NCBI GenBank assembly: GCA_947589315.1
Contig: CANPZE010000006.1
Coordinates: 1 to 64,000 of the forward strand
Length of the DNA: 64,000 nucleotides
Source: an uncultured Lachnospiraceae bacterium
GTDB lineage: Bacteria > Bacillota > Clostridia > Lachnospirales > Lachnospiraceae
Direction of reading: 5' to 3'
Positions 9,438 to 16,875 of the stretch are shown piece by piece. Both the position numbers and the translations under genes were made by a program. Below the pieces are notes generated by a model. The model was not told where the DNA came from. It ran no database searches and saw only the letters and a list, made by a program, of their open reading frames with translations. The first letter of the stretch is position 1. Each line of letters starts with the position of its first letter.

Positions 9438-9908
9438 TTACTGGGGGATACAGGCAATATATTTTGCAAATTCTCCGGACTTTATGATCGTAAGGAGTTC
9501 ATTGGTAATCCGCAGAGCCTGGGCTATGACTGGCACAGGAAGAGTATTTTGCTCCAGTACATCCGCCAGTTCCTCCAGGTCTGCCACCTCCGTATGGCCA
9601 TCGGGATAAATCAGCACATCCACTAAGAGGTCGTTAAAGATGTATGCATTTTCTTTTTCATCAAAAACGGTCTGGATGATATCGCAATACCAATAGACCA
9701 GATTACCAGAGGCGTCCAATATCTTGCTGATCTTAAATCCCTTGTCAATGTAATAGGCAGAATAGCCGCAGGCAATGTCTGGCCGGGGTTTTAATACATC
9801 CCATTTAGTGACGATCAGATTTTCTTCATGGGAAAGGATCTGGTCGTCTTTTAATTCGATCAGTTCATCTGGGATATATCGCCTGCGGAATAATCGGGTC
9901 GGTTTCAT
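9438..9908 (-). CDS. DUF402 domain protein
   Basis: A 156-residue cytoplasmic protein that matches the DUF402 family by its YWYCDIIQTVFDEKENAYIFNDLLVDVLIYPDG-type core (an acidic, metal-binding phosphatase-like fold in characterised relatives). The N-terminus is basic (KPTRLFRRRYIP). An ideal AGGAGGTG lies just before the start codon on the minus strand. It is convergent with serS, only 7 bp away, and divergent from the next + strand gene. Its exact substrate cannot be read from the sequence. Confidence 0.8.
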   Translation of the reverse strand: MKPTRLFRRRYIPDELIELKDDQILSHEENLIVTKWDVLKPRPDIACGYSAYYIDKGFKISKILDASGNLVYWYCDIIQTVFDEKENAYIFNDLLVDVLIYPDGHTEVADLEELADVLEQNTLPVPVIAQALRITNELLTIIKSGEFAKYIACIPQ

Positions 9909-10017
9909 AGGACACCTCCTTATGTGGCAAATGATGTATAAAATTTATTATAGCTGTGGAATAGGAAAAAGTAAAGAAAGGAAAACAAGAAAACATAATA
10001 TTTCATTGGCAGAATTA

Positions 10018-10046
10018 TTGAAAAGGAAGATGTATTTTAGTATAAT
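10018..10046 (+). promoter_or_regulatory. Sigma-A promoter for the glycosidase-like gene
   Basis: TTGAAA at 10018-10023 and a perfect TATAAT at 10041-10046 are separated by 17 bp, 35 bp before the start codon. Confidence 0.7.
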
Positions 10047-10081
10047 CAGCATAACATTAAAAAAAGAGAAGGAGATATGTA

Positions 10082-11530
10082 ATGAACGATTGGAAAGTAC
10101 GAACACTTCATATGGGACCGGCTAAGTGCGCTGTCGACCTGGGAGACGGAAGCGAGAGAGGGGAGTATGTCGATCAGGATTATATTTTACAGAAGCTGGG
10201 CAGGCCCCATCGTGCCATCAATTTAATGTACTGCTATTATCCCAACGATGAGGGATGGCCGGGGCGGGCCAGCGTGGTCCATGCAGACCCATCGGTACAG
10301 TTTGCCTGGGATTTTCCCTATGACGATTATTTTACCTATAAGGGCGGCCTGAATGGAAACCGGGAGGACGAGCCCTTCACATATATGCGGGATGTGAGGC
10401 GTCATGGGCAGGATGTACTCTTGACCATGACCATTGACCCTAAAGTGTCGGACGAGCATATTGTGGCAATTGCAAAGGATCTTTGTACTTTTGGGCGGGT
10501 GCAGCTGCGCATCAACCATGAGGCCACGGGAGATTGGTTCTCTTTTAATAAACGGGCCAGCTATGAGGAAGTGGCAGCTTTTTTTGCCCATTGCTGTGAA
10601 ATTATCCACAGGGAGGCTCCCAACGTAAAGACAATCATTTGTTTGGATGGATGCAAGAATACAGACGATGAGAAAATGGAAATGGAAGATATTTTTGCAG
10701 ATGCCGCCCGGGCAGCAGATATCGTATCTGTGGACCGATATATGTCCTTGCACTGGGGATGGCCCTATGACGTTGCCGAAGAGGGAGGCACCAGCTTTTC
10801 CCGGAGCAAGGTAGAAGATATCTATAAGCTGGCAAAGAAAAGCTACGAGCGTTATACTTATGTCAATGGCGGGGTGAAGAAGCCCATGGTGCTGTCAGAG
10901 TTTAATTCTGACGGTGATGTGACCGGGCCTTATGACCAGGCGGATATGCTGAAGCGTTTCTGTGAGATGCTGAAAGCAGATAAGGAAAAATGGCTTTCCG
11001 GATTCACCCTGTATCAGTTCCGTGACAGAGGACGGCTGGGACTGGAGATCGAGGATCCCAACAATGCCCAGGTGGGGATTGAGCAGCCCTTAATGGAGAC
11101 ATATCGGGAGATTATCCATGATGATTTCTTCCTGCCGGAAATGGAACAGGGAGAAGAAGTTGCCCTGCCGGCCAAAATGCGCTGGGGCGGTTCGGAGGAT
11201 GCAGATGGAGTGGCAATGGATCTGCATTTGGAACAATCCCCTGTATTCTGCGAGGCATACTTTGGGGAAGAGATCGTAGACATGAATCTGATGCTGGAGC
11301 TGAACGGGCATTGGTTCTATAAAGCCCCTGGCGTGAAATGCATTGATATGATGAGCGCTTTCTTCCGCCAGCCCCTGCAGGGGGAGGCCGATATGAGCCT
11401 GAAGATTTTTGCGCCTCCGGCTTCAGGGGAGAATGATCCCTCTCAGGGGGAAGACTGGCAGACCAATTACTATACAGAACTGAAAGCGCTGCCTGTTATC
11501 CGCATCCGTTATGCGCCGATTGTAAAGTAA
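10082..11530 (+). CDS. TIM-barrel glycosidase-like protein (GH26/clan GH-A resemblance), cytoplasmic
   Basis: A 482-residue protein without signal peptide. Residues about 1-350 look like a beta/alpha barrel of the GH26 or clan-A type. RINHEATGDWFSF near residue 140 resembles the acid/base Glu motif (R-x2-HE-x3-W), and VLSEFNSDG near residue 275 could hold the nucleophile Glu. The last 120 residues form a separate beta-rich region that I do not recognise. GAAGGAGAT selects ATG 10082. It is a single gene with its own promoter. The activity is inferred from two short motifs only; its being intracellular argues against a mannanase attacking polymers and for oligosaccharide or regulatory use. Confidence 0.55.
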   Translation: MNDWKVRTLHMGPAKCAVDLGDGSERGEYVDQDYILQKLGRPHRAINLMYCYYPNDEGWPGRASVVHADPSVQFAWDFPYDDYFTYKGGLNGNREDEPFTYMRDVRRHGQDVLLTMTIDPKVSDEHIVAIAKDLCTFGRVQLRINHEATGDWFSFNKRASYEEVAAFFAHCCEIIHREAPNVKTIICLDGCKNTDDEKMEMEDIFADAARAADIVSVDRYMSLHWGWPYDVAEEGGTSFSRSKVEDIYKLAKKSYERYTYVNGGVKKPMVLSEFNSDGDVTGPYDQADMLKRFCEMLKADKEKWLSGFTLYQFRDRGRLGLEIEDPNNAQVGIEQPLMETYREIIHDDFFLPEMEQGEEVALPAKMRWGGSEDADGVAMDLHLEQSPVFCEAYFGEEIVDMNLMLELNGHWFYKAPGVKCIDMMSAFFRQPLQGEADMSLKIFAPPASGENDPSQGEDWQTNYYTELKALPVIRIRYAPIVK

Positions 11531-11558
11531 GTTTGGTGAATATTGTGAATATTGCCGG

Positions 11559-11587
11559 GTGACAAATCGGAAAACCTGTGATATACT
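11559..11587 (+). promoter_or_regulatory. Sigma-A promoter for FliD-like gene
   Basis: GTGACA at 11559-11564 and TATACT at 11582-11587 are separated by 17 bp. The transcript would begin near 11594 and carry a leader of about 120 nt. Confidence 0.65.
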
Positions 11588-11593
11588 GACAGT

Positions 11594-11715
11594 ATATATT
11601 AAGCGCAGACTGCCCTTATTGAGAAAGGTGGAGAGGGCTGTTCAAACAGACACAGCAGAAGGAACCATGTTCAAGGAGGAACAGGCGAAAGGATTCAAGG
11701 AAGGAGATGTGTCGT
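11594..11715 (+). promoter_or_regulatory. Structured 5' leader with S-box-like first half
   Basis: Three short stems can be drawn: GCCCT (11612-11616) with AGGGC (11634-11638); TGT-TCAA-ACA around 11639-11648; and TGTTC (11668-11672) with GAACA (11679-11683), whose loop holds AAGGAG. The 22 nt at 11615-11636 match 18 of 22 positions of the 5' half of the metK SAM-I riboswitch in this same window (50194-50215). The GGCAACC core and the closing P1 strand are not found, so it is not called a riboswitch. Confidence 0.35.
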
Positions 11716-12981
11716 ATGGATTATAATGTTTATAATTATTTGACGGCTGATCATACCCGGAGAACCGTTTCCAAATATGACGCACATAAGCCGTCTGAAT
11801 TGCGCTCTGTCATGAAAAAGATTACAAAAATGACCCAATCCTCGCCGGTATATCTTATACGTTTGTCTAATGCCAAGCAGACATATGCGTTAAATCTGAA
11901 GGATGGGGCAATTTCTTTGAGCAATACGCTCCAGATGATGTCCGAGGATTCATTAGATAACGTGTTTTCCCGAAGGAAAGCCTATTCTACCCAGGAGGAA
12001 CAGGTCAATGCCCGGATCATTACCGACAATTACGATATGCTGCCGGATGAGGCGGAGATCAAGGTAAATCATCTGGCATCCCATCAGGTGAATATGGGCA
12101 AGGAGTTTTACACTACAGGGAAAGGCCTGGGCGAGGGAACTTATCGCTTTACGATAGCAGTTAATGATAATGTTTATGATTTTCAGTACAATATACGGAA
12201 GGATGCCAACCACAAGGAAGTAATAGAAGGTCTGAGCAACTTTATCACAAAGGCAAAGATTGGAATTACGGCGGCTCCCATTCAGTCGGCAGATAAGATC
12301 CAGATGCGGCTGGAGTCGGATATGACGGGTTCTGTGGGAGGCGAGCCGATCTTCCGCTTACAGGATAAGGAAGGCAAGGGGATTGTTGATTATTATGCAT
12401 TAGATAAGATCAGCAGTTTTCCCAGGAGCGCTTCTTTTGAACTAAACGGTGCAGACAAAACATCTCTGAACAATACCTTTATCTTAGGCAAGACCTTGGA
12501 GGTGTCTCTGTATGCTCCGGGAGAGACTGCCGCTCAGATTCGGTATCTGCCTGACAGCGAACAGATTATTTCCAGTGTTCAAAAGGTAATGGATTCCTAT
12601 AATAAATTAGTAGACAGTACATTGGAGTATGCTGAGAAGAGTGAACAGCCTGTGAAAATGGTACGGGAGCTCAGGGGTGTACTTAGGCCGTATCTCTCCG
12701 AGATGGAAGCCTGTGGGATCACCTTGGATGACCAGGGCCATATGGTAATGGATGAGGCATTAGCGGTACAGGCTGCTGAAGAAGGAGATATGGAGAAGAC
12801 CTTTGGGAAGGAGGCTGGTTTGAACCGCAGGCTGCAGGAGAAGACCAGCGAGATTAAGATCAATCCCATGGAGTATGTAGATAAGATTTTGGTCAGCTAT
12901 CCGGATTTTAGCAGGCCGCCGAGAGGATTTTCCTATATCACTTCCCTGTATAGCGGGATGCTCTTCAATTATTATTGTTGA
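11716..12981 (+). CDS. FliD-like (flagellar hook-associated protein 2-like) protein without flagellar context
   Basis: A protein of about 421 residues. The middle carries a FliD-type beta region (AEIKVNHLASHQVN near residue 115; PIQSADKIQMRLESDMTG near 195). The C-terminal half has the FliD pattern of a helix with YNKLVD, then GITLDDQGHMVMDEA, then a helix ending near TFG. Flagellar FliD caps the filament, but no flagellin, hook or motor gene is nearby. AAGGAG at 11701-11706 fits ATG 11716 better than ATG 11707. A short paralogue lies at 16080-16658. It could be an export substrate, a surface filament cap or a domesticated relic; the function is unknown. Confidence 0.65.
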   Translation: MDYNVYNYLTADHTRRTVSKYDAHKPSELRSVMKKITKMTQSSPVYLIRLSNAKQTYALNLKDGAISLSNTLQMMSEDSLDNVFSRRKAYSTQEEQVNARIITDNYDMLPDEAEIKVNHLASHQVNMGKEFYTTGKGLGEGTYRFTIAVNDNVYDFQYNIRKDANHKEVIEGLSNFITKAKIGITAAPIQSADKIQMRLESDMTGSVGGEPIFRLQDKEGKGIVDYYALDKISSFPRSASFELNGADKTSLNNTFILGKTLEVSLYAPGETAAQIRYLPDSEQIISSVQKVMDSYNKLVDSTLEYAEKSEQPVKMVRELRGVLRPYLSEMEACGITLDDQGHMVMDEALAVQAAEEGDMEKTFGKEAGLNRRLQEKTSEIKINPMEYVDKILVSYPDFSRPPRGFSYITSLYSGMLFNYYC

Positions 12982-13000
12982 TAGATAAAGATAAGAATAT

Positions 13001-13044
13001 GGCTGCCACCGGCTGGATCTTCAGCTGTTGTGGCAGCCTTTTTT
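13001..13044 (+). terminator. Rho-independent terminator inside the 3' end of the opposite gene
   Basis: GGCTGCCAC (13001-13009) pairs with GTGGCAGCC (13030-13038) and is followed by six T. The right arm and T-tract also encode the last codons of the minus-strand gene ending at 13021. Confidence 0.85.
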
Positions 13045-13428
13045 CTGGCAGGGATTCAGTGCGATGGCGTCCAGGCCGGAATCTTCCCCTGAGATCACAG
13101 TAACAATGACTTTGTTGGGGAGGCAGACCAGGGATTCCCCCAGATGGGAGATCTCTTTCTGGTGGACGCAGAGCTTGTCTGGGCAAGTGGCGCTTAGGAT
13201 CTCTGCCGTCCCGTTATGGATGGACAGTTTATTTTCCCCGCCGTTGGCGCTGGGGATATTCAGAGTGATATCCTCATCCAGGGGGAGGGTGGCAAAAAGG
13301 TCTCCCTCCACGGTGACAGTCACGTAAGCTCCCTTCTGACGGTGGGCGGCCCAATAGGCGCCGGCCAGGAGAACTGACAGGAGCAGCATTATAATAAGAA
13401 GAAGGATATCATTTTTACGCAGCTTCAT
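13021..13428 (-). CDS. NusG domain II-containing (exported, anchored) protein
   Basis: A 135-residue protein of the small clostridial family annotated as NusG domain II. An N-terminal membrane anchor spans about residues 8-28 after MKLRKND. The outer part is a beta domain with a CPDKLC pair and a C-terminal Cys pair (NPCQKKGC). In relatives it often sits beside heptaprenyl-synthase-component I or FMN-binding redox genes, but none is here. AGAAAGG precedes the start codon. Its biochemical role is not known. Confidence 0.8.
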   Translation of the reverse strand: MKLRKNDILLLIIMLLLSVLLAGAYWAAHRQKGAYVTVTVEGDLFATLPLDEDITLNIPSANGGENKLSIHNGTAEILSATCPDKLCVHQKEISHLGESLVCLPNKVIVTVISGEDSGLDAIALNPCQKKGCHNS

Positions 13429-13506
13429 AACAAACCTTTCTATTTGCGGTTGAGAGGTTGCGATACTATTGTAGCATGTCTGAGTGAGAATTGCTACAAA
13501 TTTTCC

Positions 13507-13535
13507 TTGACGCAGTGTTTATCCTGTGGTATAGT
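13507..13535 (+). promoter_or_regulatory. Strong sigma-A promoter of the rpmG-secE-nusG-rplK-rplA operon
   Basis: TTGACG at 13507-13512 and TATAGT at 13530-13535 are 17 bp apart. They lie about 80 bp before rpmG, and no other promoter is evident before rplK. Confidence 0.8.
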
Positions 13536-13616
13536 GGATAGGCACGATGTAACAGGTCTTTTTTTTATGCCCAAATTTTCTATGACAAATTCAATCAGAT
13601 GGAGGTGACAAAAGTC

Positions 13617-13766
13617 GTGAGAGTAAAGATTACATTGGCGTGTACAGAATGCAAGCAGCGTAATTATGATACGACCAAGGAGAAGAAAAATCATCCTGAC
13701 AGAATGGAAACTAAAAAGTATTGCAGATTCTGCAGAAGACACACTTTACACAAGGAGACCAAATAA
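13617..13766 (+). CDS. rpmG: 50S ribosomal protein L33
   Basis: A 49-residue ribosomal protein of the large subunit with the zinc-ribbon form of L33: the Cys pairs are CTEC near residue 9 and CRFC near residue 36. The start is GTG 13617, eight bases after GGAGGTGA at 13601-13608. An in-frame ATG at 13599 overlaps that ribosome binding site and is less likely. It is the first gene of the secE-nusG ribosomal operon, the usual Firmicutes position. Confidence 0.93.
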   Translation: MRVKITLACTECKQRNYDTTKEKKNHPDRMETKKYCRFCRRHTLHKETK

Positions 13767-13803
13767 TAAGGGTTTTACTGTGACTATGAAAGGAATATGA
13801 CGT

Positions 13804-14058
13804 ATGGGAGATTCTGAGATCAAAAAAGAAGTAAATGAACAGAACGAACCACAGAAGAACGCAGAAAAGCCTGCAAAGAAAAAAAGCCGTTTTCAGAGTC
13901 TGAAGGCGGAGTTCAAACGTATCGTTTGGCCTGACAGGGACAAGGTTGCAAAAGAGTCCGTGGCAGTAATTGTCGTTACAGTTATCTTAGGCATTGTCAT
14001 TGCATTGCTGGATACAGTGATCAAGGCAGGCCTGGATAAAATTCTTCAGTTAGGATAA
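13804..14058 (+). CDS. secE: Preprotein translocase subunit SecE
   Basis: An 84-residue single-span membrane protein that stabilises SecY in the Sec channel. The first 35 residues are charged (Lys/Glu rich), followed by the conserved amphipathic FKRIVWPDRDKV and one transmembrane helix at about 58-80. It lies 37 bp after rpmG and 13 bp before nusG, the canonical order. Confidence 0.95.
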   Translation: MGDSEIKKEVNEQNEPQKNAEKPAKKKSRFQSLKAEFKRIVWPDRDKVAKESVAVIVVTVILGIVIALLDTVIKAGLDKILQLG

Positions 14059-14071
14059 GGGAGATAGACTT

Positions 14072-14593
14072 ATGGCAGATGCAGAAGCACATTGGTATGT
14101 AGTGCATACCTATTCTGGATACGAGAATAAGGTGAAGATGGATATTGAAAAAACCATTGAGAACCGTAATCTTCAGGATCAGATCCTGGAAGTCTCTGTA
14201 CCTATGTTGAATGTGGTGGAGGAAAAGGACGAGCAGAAGAAGACCGTCCAGCATAAAATGTTTCCGGCGTATGTCTTGATCAATATGATCCTGAACAATG
14301 ACACCTGGTATGTTGTCCGCAATACCCGGGGTGTAACAGGTTTTGTAGGACCAGGCTCTAAGCCGGTACCCCTCACCGAGGAAGAAATGGCAAGCATGGG
14401 TCTGAAAGCAAATGCGCCCACATGTGAATTTAGTATTGGTGATTCTGTTGTTGTGAAGTCTGGCGTCTGGGAGGACACCGCTGGTATTGTCCGCCAGATC
14501 AACCACCAGAGCAGAATGGTTACGATCAATATTGATATGTTTGGTCGGGAGACGCCGGTGGAGATCAGCTTCGATGATGTGGAAAAGGTTTAA
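14072..14593 (+). CDS. nusG: Transcription elongation factor NusG
   Basis: A 173-residue factor that binds the RNA polymerase clamp. The NGN domain covers about residues 1-115 (WYVVHTYSGYENKVK at the start). The KOW domain is at the C-terminus (GDSVVVKSGVWEDTAG). Spacing and order after secE are standard, and rplK follows after a 106-bp gap in which no hairpin terminator was seen. Confidence 0.97.
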   Translation: MADAEAHWYVVHTYSGYENKVKMDIEKTIENRNLQDQILEVSVPMLNVVEEKDEQKKTVQHKMFPAYVLINMILNNDTWYVVRNTRGVTGFVGPGSKPVPLTEEEMASMGLKANAPTCEFSIGDSVVVKSGVWEDTAGIVRQINHQSRMVTINIDMFGRETPVEISFDDVEKV

Positions 14594-14699
14594 ATCCCAG
14601 CTTGAGAGAGTGAAAAGCATTCTTTTGGGTTTGAATGGGTTTATGTGGTATTCGTTAGGCGCGGAAGATATCCGCAGATTTTACAGGAGGTAAAGAATA

Positions 14700-15125
14700 A
14701 TGGCTAAGAAAGTAGAAGGATATATCAAGTTACAGATTCCTGCTGCAAAAGCAACTCCGGCGCCGCCTGTTGGACCGGCGCTGGGTCAGCATGGAGTAAA
14801 TATTGTACAGTTTACAAAGGAGTTTAATGCGAAGACAGCTGGACAGGAAGGGATGATCATACCGGTTGTTATTACGGTATATCAGGATAAGAGCTTCAGC
14901 TTTATCACAAAAACTCCTCCGGCTGCTGTATTGTTGAAGAAGGCATGCAATATCCAATCTGGATCCGGCACGCCCAACAAGACAAAGGTCGCAACTATTT
15001 CCAGGGCAAAGCTTCAGGAGATCGCAGAGACAAAAATGCCTGATCTGAATGCGGCCAACCTGGAATCAGCAATGAGCATGATCGCAGGTACAGCCCGCAG
15101 TATGGGAATTACCGTAGAAGATTAA
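14700..15125 (+). CDS. rplK: 50S ribosomal protein L11
   Basis: A 141-residue L11 that forms the GTPase-associated stalk base. The conserved [21 protein letters not shown] start and the C-terminal RNA-binding part ([22 protein letters not shown]) are complete. ACAGGAGGT precedes ATG 14700. Confidence 0.97.
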   Translation: MAKKVEGYIKLQIPAAKATPAPPVGPALGQHGVNIVQFTKEFNAKTAGQEGMIIPVVITVYQDKSFSFITKTPPAAVLLKKACNIQSGSGTPNKTKVATISRAKLQEIAETKMPDLNAANLESAMSMIAGTARSMGITVED

Positions 15126-15182
15126 GAGAAATGTCATAGAAAAGAAAATCGCAGGATCAGGACTTGTTATAGAAAGAACGTT

Positions 15183-15263
15183 GTGGGAGGCTGATACCGG
15201 AGAGGATCTGCGGCCTGAGAGCCATAGATATCCCAGGTATTCTTAACCCGCCGTTACTACCAC
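15183..15263 (+). promoter_or_regulatory. Structured RNA in the rplK-rplA intergenic region
   Basis: Nested complementary segments can be drawn: GTGG (15183-15186) with CCAC (15260-15263); GATACC (15193-15198) with GGTATT (15236-15241); GGATCT (15204-15209) with AGATATCC (15226-15233); and GGC-CTGAGA-GCC (15212-15223). The outer stem abuts the AGGAGG of rplA at 15265-15270. This could be an autoregulatory site for L1, which is known to control its own operon in bacteria; assignment to L1 is inference. Confidence 0.5.
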
Positions 15264-15279
15264 CAGGAGGTTATTAATT

Positions 15280-15972
15280 ATGAAAAGAGGAAAAAAATAT
15301 ACAGAGGCTGCCAAGTTGGTTGACAGAATGAAGCAGTATGAGACCGCAGAGGCAGTTGCTTTGCTAAAAAAGACTTCTACCGCAAAATTTGATGAGACAG
15401 TAGAAGCCCACATCAGACTTGGTGTGGATGGACGTCACGCAGATCAGCAGGTTCGTGGAGCAGTGGTACTGCCTCATGGGACTGGTAAGACAGTCCGGGT
15501 TCTCGTTTTTGCCAAGGGCGAGAAGCTGGATGAGGCGCAGGCTGCAGGTGCTGATTTTGTAGGTGGCGAGGAATTAATCCCCAGGATTCAGAATGATGGA
15601 TGGTGTGACTTTGATGTAGTAGTAGCTACACCGGATATGATGGGCGTTGTAGGCCGTCTGGGCCGCGTCCTGGGCCCGAAGGGCTTAATGCCCAATCCGA
15701 AGGCAGGTACTGTAACAATGGATGTTACAAAGGCTGTCAATGATATCAAGGCTGGTAAGATTGAGTATCGTCTGGATAAGGCCAATATCATCCATGTTCC
15801 GGTAGGAAAGGTATCCTTCACAGAGGAGCAGCTGAAAGATAATGTAGCAGCCCTGATGGAGGCGATCCGCAAGGCAAAGCCGGCTTCCGCCAAGGGACAG
15901 TACTTTAGGAGCGTTACCCTGGCTGCCACAATGGGCCCGGGAATCAAACTGAGTACAGCAGAATATATGTAA
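15280..15972 (+). CDS. rplA: 50S ribosomal protein L1
   Basis: A 230-residue L1 that forms the mobile L1 stalk near the E site and represses its own mRNA in many bacteria. The signature region ([20 protein letters not shown]) near residue 120 is intact. It is the last gene of this operon: a strong terminator follows 48 bp downstream and rplJ-rplL are not adjacent. Confidence 0.97.
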   Translation: MKRGKKYTEAAKLVDRMKQYETAEAVALLKKTSTAKFDETVEAHIRLGVDGRHADQQVRGAVVLPHGTGKTVRVLVFAKGEKLDEAQAAGADFVGGEELIPRIQNDGWCDFDVVVATPDMMGVVGRLGRVLGPKGLMPNPKAGTVTMDVTKAVNDIKAGKIEYRLDKANIIHVPVGKVSFTEEQLKDNVAALMEAIRKAKPASAKGQYFRSVTLAATMGPGIKLSTAEYM

Positions 15973-16019
15973 AGAATATATCTGATCTGTAAGGATATAA
16001 AATCAGGGATACGATAAAA

Positions 16020-16061
16020 GGGAGCTGCCCACTGAATGGAATCAGTGGGCAGCTCCCTTTT
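16020..16061. terminator. Bidirectional terminator after rplA
   Basis: A perfect 16-bp stem (arms 16020-16035 and 16042-16057) with a 6-nt loop is followed by TTTT and preceded by AAAA. It can therefore serve both the ribosomal operon and the convergent gene ending at 16080. Confidence 0.93.
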
Positions 16062-16079
16062 GGATATCTCCGTTTCCTC

Positions 16080-16658
16080 TTAGAGGCTGATATCTACTGT
16101 GCTGCCGCTGGAAGCGGGAGCAATCGTACTCTTCTGGGCGTTTTCCGTATAGAACGAAAGTTTATGCGCCTCTTTCCCGATTTTTTTGGAATAAGCCTGT
16201 ATGGACTCCGTCAATGCATTTTTGGAAGAAAATATCCGGGCAATCTTGGAAGGCTCTGCTGTTACAAAGGTAGTCTTATCCAGCTTTAATCTGCCGTTGC
16301 TGGTAATAGTGATGCCGATGGATTCCAGACGGTCCTTATCTTCCTTTGTCAATTGGATGATCTGCTTCTTCAGCCCATTAATAGCAGTGCTGTCAGAGGC
16401 GGACGCAGAATCCAGGAGATTGTTATAGGTTTCCACATAGAGAGAAACCCCATTGTAAATATCCGTACCATGATCGGAATCATATTCCAGTTCCCGCAGC
16501 TGCTTCGCAATCTTCTGCATTGCGCTGGAATCCGCAGACATTAATGTAGTGTTGTCCAGGGAAGTGCGGGTCTCAGCCTTTCTGGCGTCCCGATTCTTGG
16601 AATAGATCGATCTCAGATAATAATCATAGCTGTAATTGGCCGTATATACGCTGCTCAT
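16080..16658 (-). CDS. Short FliD-like protein (C-terminal domain only)
   Basis: A 192-residue protein. The N-terminus is rich in Tyr, Ser and Asn (SSVYTANYSYDYYLRSIY). Residues about 75-165 follow the FliD C-terminal pattern: YVETYNNLLDS, then a helix, then ESIGITITSNGRLKLDKTTF, then a helix with IARIFSSKNAL. The middle beta domains present in the paralogue at 11716-12981 are absent. GGAGGGA lies just upstream of the start. It stands alone, convergent with rplA, with no flagellar genes near. Confidence 0.6.
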   Translation of the reverse strand: MSSVYTANYSYDYYLRSIYSKNRDARKAETRTSLDNTTLMSADSSAMQKIAKQLRELEYDSDHGTDIYNGVSLYVETYNNLLDSASASDSTAINGLKKQIIQLTKEDKDRLESIGITITSNGRLKLDKTTFVTAEPSKIARIFSSKNALTESIQAYSKKIGKEAHKLSFYTENAQKSTIAPASSGSTVDISL

Positions 16659-16679
16659 GGGAATCCCTCCATCCGTGTT

Positions 16680-16708
16680 GCAATACTCTCTCTATATAAT
16701 ATCGTCAA
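16680..16708 (-). promoter_or_regulatory. Candidate promoter for the short FliD-like gene
   Basis: On the minus strand TTGACG (16708-16703) and TATTGC (16685-16680) are 17 bp apart, just upstream of the start. The -35 is good and the -10 is weak. Confidence 0.4.
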
Positions 16709-16875
16709 AAAAAAGAAAATACTAAGTAAAATACAAAAAAATTCATGAAAATTCATGAATTAGAAAAATATTCTTGTGATGAAATTCCAGAAGTGGTATG
16801 GTATTCGTTGGACCGAAATATATATCTGGTGGGGGAAGGGATGGAAATACATGGTCCTGCAGCATGGAGGAAGCT

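Noticed and set aside
16740-16761. AATTCATG direct repeats with a 12-bp palindrome
   Set aside because: It lies in an AT-rich intergenic spacer with no matching site elsewhere noted; likely chance.
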